A DNA stretch of 64,000 nt from Aphrophora alni (GCA_963513935.1 OY740774.1:88554385-88618384), one strand, 5' to 3'; shown: positions 24,096 through 34,756, numbered from the stretch's first letter. A program made the numbers and translations. Notes: generated by a model from the sequence alone, not told the origin.

Positions 24096-24110
24096 CTATC
24101 TTTCAACAAC

Positions 24111-27100
24111 AGGAAATTTTGGATTGTTTCAGTAAAAAAATTAACTAAAAGTATGGTAATGAAATGAAACTAATTGCAATTGATTAAAAGATTTATTGAA
24201 ATCAAATATATTTATAAATATAATGTGATGTTTTCATACAAACATTTATTATTTGTAGATTTATTAATAATAATAATTTGAAACACCAATACATAATTTG
24301 AACTTTTTTTACTTTAGCATTCATTATATTTCACTAAACTTGTGGAGTAAATCACTTTTCTTGGATGGTAGATTGTATTTCACATTTCAAAGTTTGCACA
24401 TACTGTATATCACTTCTGTACTAGAACAAACAAAAACATAGTTTTAAGGTATATATAAGCAACAAAATTATAAAAAGGCTGGCAATCAATTTCAAAATTT
24501 GTTTGTCAGTAATAGTAATAACCTGTATGACTATCAAAAAACATGTAAAAACCAATACAGTAATATACTGGCGATTTTAGCTAAAGTCCATCTGTTACAG
24601 CCATCTATGCCATACGACCATGAAATGTACACAAAGTTTTATGTTTGTATATATATATATACAGAGTGTCCAGTAAAATAGAGTATTACAATTTTAGAAG
24701 TGATTTTGTCTATATCAAAATAAATCAAAACATTCCTATAAAGATGTATCCAAAATTCTTAATTTTCTGTCTGCCTGTCTCTTTCTTTTTTTTCAAAAAC
24801 AAAACATAGCTCCAGAATGGGTTGAAATATTGATAGCAGATTTTTCAGAATGTTTTACACCATTAGTTTCCAATGTACCAAAAATCTTGTAATTTTTCAC
24901 TTAATTATCACAAAATTGTATTTATTAAATTTGTTGACATCAAATAACTGTAACTAACTCATTGTAATTTATTAGAATACTCAAGAAATTACCCACCACC
25001 TCCTATAAGAGTTGGAAAACCTTTTGCAAACAAATAGATAATCAAAACTGGTTTAAGATTTATAAAATTACATAAACCTATAGTAGTGGGAGAGCCCACT
25101 AGGCTCTTTTGTGTACAATAGCTTCATGGTAGTGACCTAGAACTATTGAACTATCGATCAAAGCATTTTTTTAAAAACTTTAATAAGTAATCTTGGTAGC
25201 ACTGTTGGTATTCAAGTTCAATGTATTGTTTTAAAACATGTATTTTGTAGGACAATGGCTATAATTTGTAGAAAGAATGTTAGGTCGGGAGATCTTTGTT
25301 ACAATAGACATAAATCTTCACTGTTGATGGGGAATAGAAAGTATTAGAGGAATCGAGAATCAGTGTGAGAAGGTTATAATAAAATAATAATAATATTAAT
25401 AATAATAATAAGGAATAAATATAAATAAATGTTCAACAGCTCCAAGAAAAAAATTTAGAAAATTTAAACATATAAAAACCTAAGTGATATAGTTTAAAGA
25501 AGAAAAGAGCATTAGTAAAGGGTATATATTATTATAAAATTTTACCCAAGTCTAAAGGTAATATAAATTCTAACTTTCGCATATTCATTGAATCTACATC
25601 ATGCAGATTTTAAAGACTTTACAATAATTGAGATATTTATAAATAACTATTTTGAGAACTGAACTTTTGATATTAAATTATCTAATAAAGTTACGGAATT
25701 GGGAATACATTTAATTGAACTTATAACTTTCTTGGAACATGCTGAACTACATTTGTTTTACATTTTTTTAAAGAAGGGAATGACTAAAATGTTAAATGTT
25801 GAGTGTCTAAGTATAACTAAGTTAATATAATAAGAATATATAGTATTATATCATGTGTTTGAATATGCAAATTAATTAAATGCCTTAATCTCAAAACCCT
25901 GAAAAAAGAGATTTAACTAAGAACAAATTTATTTTAGAGATTTGAATTAATTTAAACAAAAAAAGTGAGATTATGTAGTAAAAAAAAAAAAGAAAAAGTT
26001 CTATTTGGAATATTCTTCACAACCGGCATTTGTAATTCTAGTTAAAAAATTTTAAATCATAAATACAGGCAAACAGAAACAAAACATTATTGGATATACA
26101 GCGTTAAATAAGTCCCGTTAATATTTTTTTAACCATTACACATAGATCTACAAAGCTTTGCACATTGTTAATGAATACCAAAACCTATTTTAGTATGTAT
26201 TCAATGGACCGCTACCATTCCAGGGAGAGGGAAATCTTAAATGAGAGCATAGGTCGAGTTGTACACCCAATAAAAGGCCTTTATGAGTAGAATACAATGC
26301 CGCAAACTCGACCTCAAAAGGTTCACCCTAGCTAAAATAGTGTGGGTTTAAAGTTCATATTAGCTACAACGTCATATGCTCACAGAATTAGTACTGTTTT
26401 GTACATTAATTTACTAGATTTCATTAGGTGTCATTTTGTCGATATCATGATGACTATGTATAATTGCGGAAAAGTAACAACAAATACCGTAAAAGACTTT
26501 CAATTAAATTAAAAACTATAAAATTTATAGTTATATTTTATAAAAATATTGTGTTTTTACCTTTAATCATTATAAACTAGTGTTCACAAAAATAACCAAG
26601 AATGTATTATCCGAGATAGGTTTGGTCCACATAAACTCAGATAATCAAAACTATATTTATGACTGAATCAGTTGGTGCTCTTTTTGTTTTATTGGTTTCT
26701 ATGTAAATGTTTACCAATGATTTCCATATAAACTCTTATAAAGGCATTACTTTCTGAAGGACCAAGGTATCATTTGAACAAATAACCTTGATCTCAATTC
26801 TTATTTCTATTTAATGTGTCAATTTTTACTATGAAAACTTTTGATTTTTTAAATTGTATCTTCTACTGACCAAATAAAAAATATGTAAAAGTCAAAATGT
26901 ATTTAAATTTTATGTTAAATATCAGACATTTTCATTACATGTCCAATGTGTTTAATATCATCTTAACCATCAAAGATGATATAAGAGCTTTGGAAATTCT
27001 AAATGGACATCATGCTACTTCTGCTTAGGTCTTCTCCAGCAAGCTAAATGTGTACCAGAAACAACGAGAAATTATACTTTCCACTTGAAGTTATCAACTT

Positions 27101-27566
27101 TGACATAATTGAACAAGGGGATACAAAATTTTGATAAATAAATTACAACTTAAACTTACTTTTCTACTAATATGTGACTTGTTGTCTTTACACTTTCAAA
27201 GACTGTAATCTCATCTTCAAAATTTTCTTGTCTGCTCCTATTATGATAGTGGTGGTGTGTGGCACAACACTCCAAACTGATAATTCTAAAACATATTATG
27301 AACAAGATCAATTCAAATATTTAATTTACATTAGAGACCAAAAGAGATAATAAAATTAATTTTCCGAATGTCATAGAACAAAACAAGCAAATAAATTTAA
27401 GTAAGAGATATCAATAAATAATCACTTTTTTAAAACTCAGAGTAGGCACTTAAAGAAATTTCCAAACTGTTGGCACTTGTAAAATGTCGGCAATTTATTG
27501 AAGAACACAGACAAACTGGTATTTTTCAAGACAGGAAACCTGCACAGCTGAATTCTTTTTTGATAA
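24111..27566. other. AT-rich spacer with a partial dispersed repeat
   Basis: No gene recognised. At 24655-24900 a sequence starting ACAGAGTGTCC and containing CTGTCTGCCTGTCT and ACATAGCTCCAGAATGG is related to the left arm of the element at 56610-57470, so this is a single-ended remnant of that family. A short inverted pair AGGTCGAGTT / AACTCGACCT lies at about 26251 and 26305. Confidence 0.45.
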
Positions 27567-28115
27567 TATAAATAAAGGAAAAACTAAGTTACCTAAGGGT
27601 TTATCTATAACTTGAGAGTTCTTGCTTTTTAACGACAGCGTTTAATTTTTACTGTATTTTATGAATAGGTTAGATATTTCATGTGTGTTGGACAGATAAG
27701 TCTGCAATGAGGATTGATTTTGTTACTGTGTTCATAAAAAAATTAATATTTGTGAACAAAAATGGTTTTTATATAGGCAGACTATTAAACTTTTCATATG
27801 TATTGTGTAGTAATAATGTTTCAAAATATGAAGTTTGAACAGTAGGCTACATATAAATAAAGGAAAAACTAGGTTACCTAACGGTTAAGAGTTCTTGCTT
27901 TTTAAGGACAAAGTTTTATTTGTTACTGTATTTTATGAATAGGCTAGATATATTTCATGTGTGTTGGACAGATAAGTCTGCAATGAGGATTGATTTTGTT
28001 TCTGTGTTCATAAAAAAATTTATATTAGAGAACAAAAATGGTTTTTATATAGGCAGACTAATAAACTTTTCACATGTATTGTTTTGTAATAATGTTTCAA
28101 AATATAATGTTTATA
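27567..28115. repeat. Tandem duplication, period 285 bp
   Basis: Copies start at 27567 and 27852 with TATAAATAAAGGAAAAACTA and stay alignable for about 260 bases, including CATGTGTGTTGGACAGATAA and ATGAGGATTGATTTTGTT. There are scattered substitutions and a deletion of about 12 bases near the start of the second copy. The open frame at 27920-28156 lies in the second copy; the first has stops in the equivalent frame, so coding is unlikely. Confidence 0.85.
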
Positions 28116-29365
28116 CAGCACATTTTTTAGATTTTCTTTTAGCTTTTGAAATATGAAAAAAAAAAAGAAAAAAAAAAATTACACAAATAATCAGTTGAAA
28201 ACAAAGAAATATGTTTTTGTAATTAATCCTTTATTAAAAAAACTATGTTAATGAAACTATTTTAAACTTTTTAGTTAATTTATGAATACACCTTTTATAA
28301 CTATCTTAACTTCTCAGTAGGTACTATAACTAAAATGTGTGCATTGCTCGGTAGTACACCTTTATCCCAACTACTTACATTAAATGTCTAAAAAGCTAGC
28401 TGTCATGTGACAACCCTCTGCTTCTTATATGGGCTCATTAGTGGTGATAGGAGGAATAGAGGCAAAAAAAACAAAAAAAACAAAAAAAACAGTTAAATTG
28501 ATGAGTAAGAGGCTTGATAGGACCTGGGGTTAGATGTATTGGGCATTTGTTTCTGTCAGAGGTATGATATTAGAAGAGCAGGTGAGATAAGGATTTTCAG
28601 GTTAGGGCAAAGAAATCAGGAGTGCTGTTTAGTAAGAAAAATTGTCAATAGAAAGGTAGAGGTGTCCTGAAAAGTAAGGAGGACTAAGATTTTCTGTGGT
28701 AGGTGAGACCGAAGTTATGATGTCTGCTGGTAAGTGGGAGAGGTGTGATTACTTGTCTATCAAGGTCAGTGTCAGGGATGTAGGGAACGTGTACAGGGGT
28801 GTGTTATTAAAAGAGTGGGAGTGAAGGTTAGGTTCGGTGGTGCGAGAAACGTGTGGGTGAAGTATAGTAATTGCTGGGTAAAAGGAAAATCTTCAATATA
28901 CTACAAATATATAAATTTTCTAAAATACTAAAACTGATATTAAAACAATTCTGTATCAGATCTAATGTTTTTTGACTTCATATTAGTATAGGTTTTTCAT
29001 GTTGTAAGTTATTTTACGTGAACAGGTTTATTTTCATTATTAAAAAAAAGAGGATTATAATGATTTTTTCAAAATTTAACAGAATTAAAAACTATATTCT
29101 TGATTGATAACTATTACAGTTAACCTTCTTTATTTAACGATAAAAAAAAAACTCAAAGTGTTAAAGGGAGGCCATAACCCTATACTTCACCATGTTAACG
29201 TTAGGAACATTTTTTTCTTTAAGTACTTGCACTATCAAATCGATTTTTTTACTTGTTGTTGGGGATGTTTTTAGGAATACACTGAGTTTTTTCAGCCACT
29301 TATGATTATTCGTTGCCGAGTTATGATTTTTTTTGTTGTATAAGTTAAAAAATCATGATTTGTTA
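28116..29365. other. Spacer including a strand-asymmetric G-rich block
   Basis: Between about 28440 and 28870 the plus strand is rich in G and poor in C (AGGTGAG, GGTTAGG, GGGATGTAGGG phrases), preceded by three A8C runs at 28466-28490. No gene is recognised. The rest is AT-rich. Confidence 0.4.
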
Positions 29366-29498
29366 ATTTACAATCTTGTTGAGCACTGTGGTGAAATTCA
29401 CAATAATAATTTGAATTTGCCCCTAACCACAATCACTGGAACTTAATAAAACACAATTATCTGATTAATTGTTCTTTATTAATTATATCCACTAAATG

Positions 29499-29541
29499 CC
29501 CTGATGTACATTTCGATAACATGGTTATCATCATCGAAGGG
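29499..29541 (-). ncRNA. Hammerhead-ribozyme-like motif of left PLE (core mutated)
   Basis: Minus-strand order: stem I CCCT (29541-29538); core TCGATGA where CTGATGA is expected; one extra T; stem II GATAAC-CAT-GTTATC; GAAA (29514-29511); stem III ATG-TA-CAT; C at the cleavage position; stem I AGGG (29502-29499). Every helix pairs perfectly. Only the first two core bases are swapped relative to a hammerhead, which should abolish activity. Type I hammerheads with tiny stem III are known from PLEs. Confidence 0.6.
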
Positions 29542-29639
29542 TCTTGCTTATAAACTAAATCTAACCTTATATATCTATTACTAAAATAAAATTTTATTTT
29601 AGTATACTACTAAAATTTTAATTAGAGGTTTTAACAAAG

Positions 29640-30081
29640 AGGACAAGCATGAATTAGGAATAGGGCCTTTGTCAGAATTTAGTCATTTTGAATTTTCTGT
29701 CTTAGCAATTAATATGCTTTCATAGCTATTTAATAATTTATTGGAAGGCACTTTTTTTAACAATTTAAAATTTTTGAGGTCTGTGTTATGGTTAGTTTTT
29801 AATATATGTTCCGCTATGTTAGATTTTTCAGGTCTGTCGTATTTTAAATGGGCCAAATGTTCTTAAAACCTAGTGGTGATTCTTCTCTTTGTTTGACCAA
29901 GATAAACCTTGTCACAATCGTTACATTTGATTTCATAAATTCCTGAACTCTCTAGGTCCAGAATTCTGTCTTTTGAATTGCCAATTAAATTTCTTATACT
30001 ATTCTGGCTTTTGTAGGCTATTTTGAAATTGAATTTCTTAAGGATGTTGTCTAAACCCTTGGTAAGGTATAAAGTGTTCAA
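29640..30081 (-). pseudogene. GIY-YIG endonuclease of left PLE (broken)
   Basis: The open piece 29863-30081 encodes the start of the domain with its G-I-Y and Y-L-G signature (Y then LGQT), a Cys pair (CNDC) and the R of RRITTRF. A TAA at about 29863 replaces the residue before EHL; the frame then continues through AEHILKTNHNTDLKNFKLLK to a TGA after ENSK. In intact elements the nuclease is thought to make the target nick for reverse transcription. Confidence 0.8.
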
Positions 30082-30099
30082 TACTTAATAACATACATG

Positions 30100-30680
30100 G
30101 TTCAATTAACTTCACCCATGAAATAGAACAAAACAATAGATTACCTTTCCTGGATGATTTGTGTTTAAGAAAAAAAAAATTGAATTGAATTTGATATTTA
30201 TAGGAAACCCACAAACAACAATAGATTTATTTTAAGTAGTTCTAACCACTGTAATAGTCAGAAATTAGCAGCATTCAATAGTTTAGTCCACAGAGATATT
30301 ACAATACCGCTAACAAATAGATGTTTAAAGAATGAACTAAATAACATTAAAATTATAGCCCAGCATAATGTTTTTGATACCAAAATCGTGGAAAACATTG
30401 TTAGGAAACAAAAACTTAAACATAATAGAAACATATCCACAACTCTCCAATCTGAAACCAACCAAAAAACAAGATTTTTTACTTTACCCTTTGACCGTAA
30501 CCTTACCAAGGGTTTAGACAACATCCTTGGCCAAACAAAGAGAAGAATCACCACTAGGTTTAAAGAACATTTGGCCCATTTAAAATACGACAGACCTGAA
30601 AAATCTAGCGTAGCGGAACATCTATTAAAAACTAACCATAACACAGACCTCAAAAATTTTAAATTGTTAAAAATGTAACC
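30100..30680 (+). mobile_element. Penelope-like element, right fragment with internal deletion
   Basis: Starts at about 30103 in the RT thumb region (INFTHEIEQNNRLPFLDDL), continues with YRKPTNNNRF and IPLTNRCLKNELNNIK, then FFTLPFDRNLTKGLDNIL. From there it jumps in frame to GQTKRRITTRFKEHLAHLKY. The left copy has about 47 more codons at this point, including the GIY and the catalytic region, so the GIY-YIG core was deleted. It ends at KLLKM and a stop at about 30676. It lies head to head with the left fragment, the two 5' ends being less than 40 bases apart. Confidence 0.85.
30388..30678 (+). pseudogene. RT thumb / truncated GIY-YIG frame of right PLE
   Basis: An uninterrupted frame of 96 codons. 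Residues 28-50 match the end of the RT thumb (TRFFTLPFDRNLTKGLD). Residues from GQTKRRITTRF onward match the second half of the GIY-YIG domain (conserved Arg and EHL-H retained) and the C-terminal AEHLLKTNHNTDLKNFKLLK. The GIY half is gone, so no nuclease activity is expected. Confidence 0.8.
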
Positions 30681-30808
30681 ATACAGGTAACAATACAGGT
30701 GTTTGAACTGTCAACCCTATTGTTGATAGGTCAATGTACTGGAGGAGTTGGGTAGAGTAACTGGTCACTTTAGTTGTAAATAGTTTTAATTTAGTCTTTC
30801 CTAAGATT

Positions 30809-30851
30809 CCCTCTGAAGATGACAACTTTGTTGTTGTAATAGCTATAAGGG
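30809..30851 (+). ncRNA. Hammerhead-ribozyme-like motif of right PLE (GAAA altered)
   Basis: Order: stem I CCCT (30809-30812); core CTGAAGA (30813-30819); one extra T; stem II GACAAC-TTT-GTTGTT (last pair G-U); GTAA where GAAA is expected (30836-30839); stem III ATA-GC-TAT; A at the cleavage position; stem I AGGG (30848-30851). It lies 130 bases after the PLE stop, as in known PLEs. The change A13 to U in the core suggests low or no activity. Confidence 0.6.
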
Positions 30852-30999
30852 TCTAAACCGAATAAACATAATAAGAACAAACCAAACAAAAACTATAATA
30901 AGTATAAATTAGGATGTAAAGGGATTCTAAATAATAAAATATCAATTGGCACTTGCAATTTTGTTGAGCAGTGCAAGATTACATAGAAGGGGGGGAGAG

Positions 31000-31390
31000 A
31001 CGAGGAGTGGAGGACTTGAACCAGCGAGCCGGGAGAGAGTCTGTTCCGAGAGCCGCGAGAAGGAAGTTGAACGGCAGACCGCTACGGGATGAGGTCAGTT
31101 CATTTTTCGGCCACATGCTATATAATTAATCAGTATGCTTCTCGGCCACTATTAAGGCTTTATCTAGCCGTTATGTCTTTTTTATAAATTATAATTATTT
31201 CTGTAATCATCTAATTCGGCGCTAAAATAAAAGAGAACATTTAATTTAACTTGCGTTGCGTGCGTTCATTAGCGTCCTAACCCGACTCCTTGGCCCATCC
31301 TGACAAGATTAGGCTAAAGTGTACGCGGTCTCCAGCCAGCCGGAGTTTCCAGCTGGTCAAAAGAAGTGGAGACGGTAAACAAAATCCAAA
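31000..31390. other. GC-richer segment, possible solo LTR or promoter
   Basis: A clear island of higher GC and CpG content (around 31020-31090 and 31250-31370). An AATAAA lies at about 31225, and GATGAG followed by GTCAGT at about 31090 resembles a splice donor. The layout could suit a retroviral-type LTR or a host first exon; no TG...CA boundaries with matching duplications were found. Confidence 0.25.
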
Positions 31391-31451
31391 ACGCTACTTA
31401 TGATATCAAGCAGGGGTTCACAGATATATTTATAGATAATCTCTTAGTTAC

Positions 31452-31551
31452 CTGTAAACCTGAAAGTAGTTGTAATCCAAGCATGCCTCTGTGGCCTTTG
31501 CTAACTTTAAGTCCCCTTTAGATCTTTCAAGCCCAGGTGGTCCAGCCTTAC
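31452..31551 (-). pseudogene. Fibrillar-collagen-like exon (decayed)
   Basis: On the minus strand, after an AG acceptor, one frame reads GKAGPPGLERSKGD and the next reads KGHRGMLGLQ, with GLQ just before GTAACT (donor). The Gly-X-Y repeats, and particularly KGHRG-LGL, resemble the triple-helix region of fibrillar collagens. One Gly is Arg, another is Leu, and a frameshift is needed. The 100-base length is not a multiple of nine as expected for this exon class. It is probably a dead exon or gene fragment. Confidence 0.5.
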
Positions 31552-31762
31552 CTCACTGACCGTAAATAAAGAAAGATATCATTTATAGTTACTAATTTTA
31601 AAAAAATACTAATAATACGGTACTTTTATCTTACATTTTAAATATAAATGATCACTTTACAAAATACAAATATTGAAATAAATTCCTCACACTTTTTTAT
31701 CTGACCTTAAAATATTTTAAAAATGTATAATATAGAATGATTGATAAATAAAGTATACTTAC

Positions 31763-31851
31763 AACAGGCCCTTCTACACCTTGAGGTCCTGCTTCTCCTC
31801 TTGGTCCTCTCTCTTCTCCAGGTCCCGAGGGTTCACCTTGACTTGAGGTCC
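31763..31851 (-). pseudogene. Collagen Gly-X-Y exon (imperfect)
   Basis: On the minus strand, between GTGTAG (acceptor) and GTAAGT (perfect donor), one frame reads QGEPSGPGEERGPRG and then EAGPQGVEGPV. The last six triplets keep Gly in register; the first part is out of phase. It lies upstream of the 31452-31551 exon on the same strand, with a 211-base intron-like gap. Together they look like a fragment of a fibrillar collagen gene, either decaying or with divergent exons. This is the only host-gene-like sequence with splice sites in the window. Confidence 0.5.
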
Positions 31852-32543
31852 CTACACAATTAGATAACTGTTATTCATTCGTGGTTGTGTAACAAAAAGA
31901 GGTTCCTTGTTTTATCTCAATGCATGTTCCTTCATGTTTAGATTTTGTAAAGAAAGGAGACACAGGCTTACATTGGAAAGTGGTCCTTCATACGACCTAG
32001 TAATGCACAAATAGAAAAACACACAATGAAACACTAAAATTATAAAATATTTCATAAAGTGATATTTTTAATCAGCAGAGAGTATAAAAAAAGACTAAAT
32101 TGATGTCTCAATAAATTGCATATTCTTCACAAGCATGAAAATTCTTCAGGTACATGAGTTGAGCATAGAGTTTATAAAAAATTTATGTAGCATCGAGAAT
32201 GCTTTGAAAGAAAATTCTAGACTGTATATTAAACAATTTAATGAAAATATCCTGCTAAACATACGATATAAACTACTTATCTATTCCTACAGTACTGTTC
32301 TTGGGTAAACAAGAAATAGCAATTGGCGAACATTACGAAGTTAATACTCCAATAAACATATTGAAAATTAAATACAAAACCGTATTTATTTATTTTTTAA
32401 ATTTAAGTAAATGGTACAACAGTGATATTGCCAAAAAGCACAATGTAGTATTATAATTGGGTACATTATACCTAAGGGAAAGTTAGTGGAATGGTTTTGG
32501 AATATTTTGATATCAGTTGCAGCCGAACTGTTGGAACATTGTT

Positions 32544-32932
32544 TAATAATAATAATAGTTTTATTGCTATTAAATAGACAAAAGTCAACTTACATTACAG
32601 CTACATCATATTACATTATACAACAAAAATATATCACATAAATCACATTCCACGTACTCATCATTAACCAAAATGGAAAGCGTTCTTACAGTACTTGACA
32701 GAATTCTAACCTTGTTGCATTAGACTAGGTAAGATATATAAGCTCTATTACTACCAGCATTATAAGAACGTTGTCAGAATAAACATTTCAAACTGTTATT
32801 GCAAAGTGGATAAAAAAAGGATTTTTATTCTAGAAGTGAGTACATGGAATGTGATTTATATGATAAAGTTGACTTTTGCCTATACAGTAATATGTAAAAT
32901 ATTAAATAGCAATAAAACTATTATTATTATTA
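32544..32932. repeat. Inverted repeat with ATT-rich ends and arms of about 95-117 bp
   Basis: The left arm 32544-32660 and right arm 32839-32932 are inverse copies: both contain TAGTTTTATTGCTATT, GACAAAAGTCAACTT or GCAAAAGTCAACTTT, and AATCACATTCCA. The outer ends are AAT/ATT runs. Two LINE 3' tails pointing outward or a MITE would both fit. The central 178 bases have no known feature. Confidence 0.75.
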
Positions 32933-34372
32933 CCAAAGTGAAGTGGTTTTAATAAATTTAACGACTTACTTTGAATTTATATTTTTAGTAGTTGTATTTA
33001 ATGATATTTGTGAACTTGTAGACGTTATTTGATGTGTTACATAAACGTCACTAAAAATTAGTTTCTGTAGTTTTTGTTAATTAAACATACACAAGCATTC
33101 TTAACTAACAAAAGAAATTGATATAACTCTTCCAAAAACAAATGTTTCAACTGAACTTCACAAGAGAAGTCAAAGAGTTTAGATCAAGTTCGTGAAATAT
33201 ATACAATTTTGATTATGACATTTTAGATACTGTTTTACAATCAGATGAGCACTCATTTTCAAGACATGAAAAAACTTTATTTTTTCACATTAATAGGTAC
33301 ATCAAAATTCAACGATTTCAAAAACATTTCCCATTGAACCAGCATTGAATAATTTAAAACTACTGTTTGCTACCAAAAATATCTTTTCTGATTTCCTAAG
33401 ACTTAAATCGTAACTAGAACTTCTTCGTGAAGATAAACAGTTGAGATATTTTAACCAAGAACAGGTCTTTTTTCAAAGAAGCATATAAACTGTTTTGTTT
33501 AATATTGACAATTCTACCCAAAAATGTTTCCATAGAGAGAATATTTGTTTGAAAATAATAAAATCATACCTTGGAAATACAATTTCAGAAGAAAGAAATC
33601 AAAATGGAAATTCTAAAAGAACTGATAAATATACAACCATTGTATGATGACATTATCAATAAATTCGGAAGATTGAAAGACAGAAGAATCAACCTTATAA
33701 AAGACAAAAAATGGAAAAGTTATAATACTTGCATTCATTATTATTATTATTATTGGTATTATGTTTAGTTTATTTCTGCTAGTTGTTTGTAGCCACTTCA
33801 CCCATCTCGTACACCACAAGCCATATCAATTATTTTAGAAAATATTTATAATTTCAGCGTTAAAGATTACAGTAGCTATAAGTTTTAAGTGATAGAGATA
33901 AGGGCAGGCGACTCGAATTTTGTATTTAAATGATCGACTAACTGTATAACTGTGAATTTAAAAAATAATATTCTTTTTACAGATGTTATTTTCTGGGTAA
34001 GATAAAATGTCATGTGTGGTAGTAGAAAATCTAAGAGACTTACCAAAGTTAATTGTCATGACAAAGTTCAGTTAAAGGGCATGGTACATATTTTTACTGA
34101 AAATACAGTAACTTATATTATTTACCTAGACATGTTGTAGAACTTTCTAATTAATCCCCCAGTCATGACACGATTTGAACAGAGTGTTTATATTTTAACA
34201 AGGTGGTGCACATCCATATTTTCATTATAAGGTTGTATGCTGCACCTTCACATTTTCATTATAAGGTTATATACCAGGTGTCTGACATAGAGGTTTCTAT
34301 TTTCTATTTAATATGCCTGACATATGTAACACTCTACAAACTTGACACTTTACAGTTAGAGTAAACTTTACA

Positions 34373-34376
<4 letters not shown>
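32933..34376. other. AT-rich spacer with a weak decayed frame
   Basis: At about 33300-33720 the plus strand shows broken stretches of non-random protein (KTFPIEPALNNLKLLFATKN, then FSDFLRLKS, later YLGNTISEERNQNG) with stops between. I do not recognise the family; a decayed transposase or pseudogene are possibilities. The remainder shows nothing. Confidence 0.3.

Positions 34377-34431
<55 letters not shown>
34377..34431. repeat. AT microsatellite
   Basis: About 27 uninterrupted AT dinucleotides. Confidence 0.95.
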
Positions 34432-34434
<3 letters not shown>

Positions 34435-34531
34435 GTACCCTTCATTTACATTTTTATGGTCAATCATAACAAAATGGCAGAATAACAAAAGAACATTAGT
34501 TTTATGGATAGAATCACTTCCTCCCACAATA

Positions 34532-34556
34532 CAATGCAATTAAAATGTTGAATCTC
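34532..34556. repeat. Target-site duplication, left copy (LINE B)
   Basis: 25 bases identical to 37195-37219; begins CAATGCAATT and ends GAATCTC. Confidence 0.92.
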
Positions 34557-34583
34557 CACCATGCAATCAATGACATAATCACC

Positions 34584-34754
34584 ATGGAGGAGGAGAAATC
34601 CGATCCTCAGAACACAACCACCACGGAGGAGGAGAAATCTGATCCTCAGAATACAAACACCACGGAGGAGGAGCAATCCGATTCTCAGGAAACGCTCACA
34701 ATGGAGGTGACGGAGGATGGAGGGACTGGCCCTCATTCCTCAGACACATCCTGA
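34584..34754 (+). CDS. Short acidic ORF at the 5' end of LINE B
   Basis: 56 codons from the ATG at 34584 (context CACCATGG). It has three 13-residue repeats of the form EEEKSDPQNTTTT, EEEKSDPQNTNTT and EEEQSDSQETLTM, encoded by a 39-base tandem repeat. The stop (TGA 34752-34754) lies two bases before the ATG of the endonuclease frame (34757), an arrangement that would allow reinitiation. It may be the truncated end of ORF1. No nucleic-acid-binding motif is visible, and function is unknown. Confidence 0.45.
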   Translation: MEEEKSDPQNTTTTEEEKSDPQNTNTTEEEQSDSQETLTMEVTEDGGTGPHSSDTS

Positions 34755-34756
34755 AT

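Larger units (their letters stand above)
21780..24110. repeat. Foldback-like locus: nested inverted arms built of tandem repeats
   Basis: The left arm carries repeated GGGCAGCACCTCCTTGAC-type units. The right arm carries the reverse complement (GTCAAGGAGGTGCTGCACTC-type units). Between them a second repeat family is also inverted: TTGTCAAGGGGGAGG units from about 22866 to 23130, and CTCC-CTGACAATCTTA units from about 23310 to 23480. The centre of symmetry is near 23240. Tandem repeats inside inverted arms are the design of Drosophila Foldback elements; they also resemble hairpin-RNA loci that make endogenous siRNA. No transposase was seen. Confidence 0.75.
29499..30090 (-). mobile_element. 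Penelope-like element, left fragment (GIY-YIG end plus ribozyme motif)
   Basis: On the minus strand from about 30075: LTKGLDNILKKFNFKIAY, then the GIY-YIG endonuclease (SGIYEIKCNDCDKVYLGQT, RRITTRF, a stop, EHLAHLKYDRPEKS), then the typical C-terminus ending near GPIPNSCLSSLL. The GIY-YIG domain after an RT is the hallmark of Penelope-like elements. A hammerhead-like motif follows at 29541-29499, where the element's pseudo-LTR would lie. The 5' portion (the RT) is missing. Confidence 0.85.

Noticed and set aside
26245..26320. Hairpin AGGTCGAGTT ... AACTCGACCT as a microRNA precursor
   Set aside because: Only about ten pairs with a ~45-base loop; it is more likely a fragment related to Tigger-type subterminal repeats.
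30960..31310. Solo LTR bounded by TG...CA
   Set aside because: TGTTGAGC at about 30963 and CTGACA at about 31300 could be ends, but the flanking 4-6 bases do not match.
33571..33768. 65-codon frame ending in a run of Tyr
   Set aside because: The Tyr run is a TAT/TTA microsatellite; only a weak decayed frame nearby was retained as a note.
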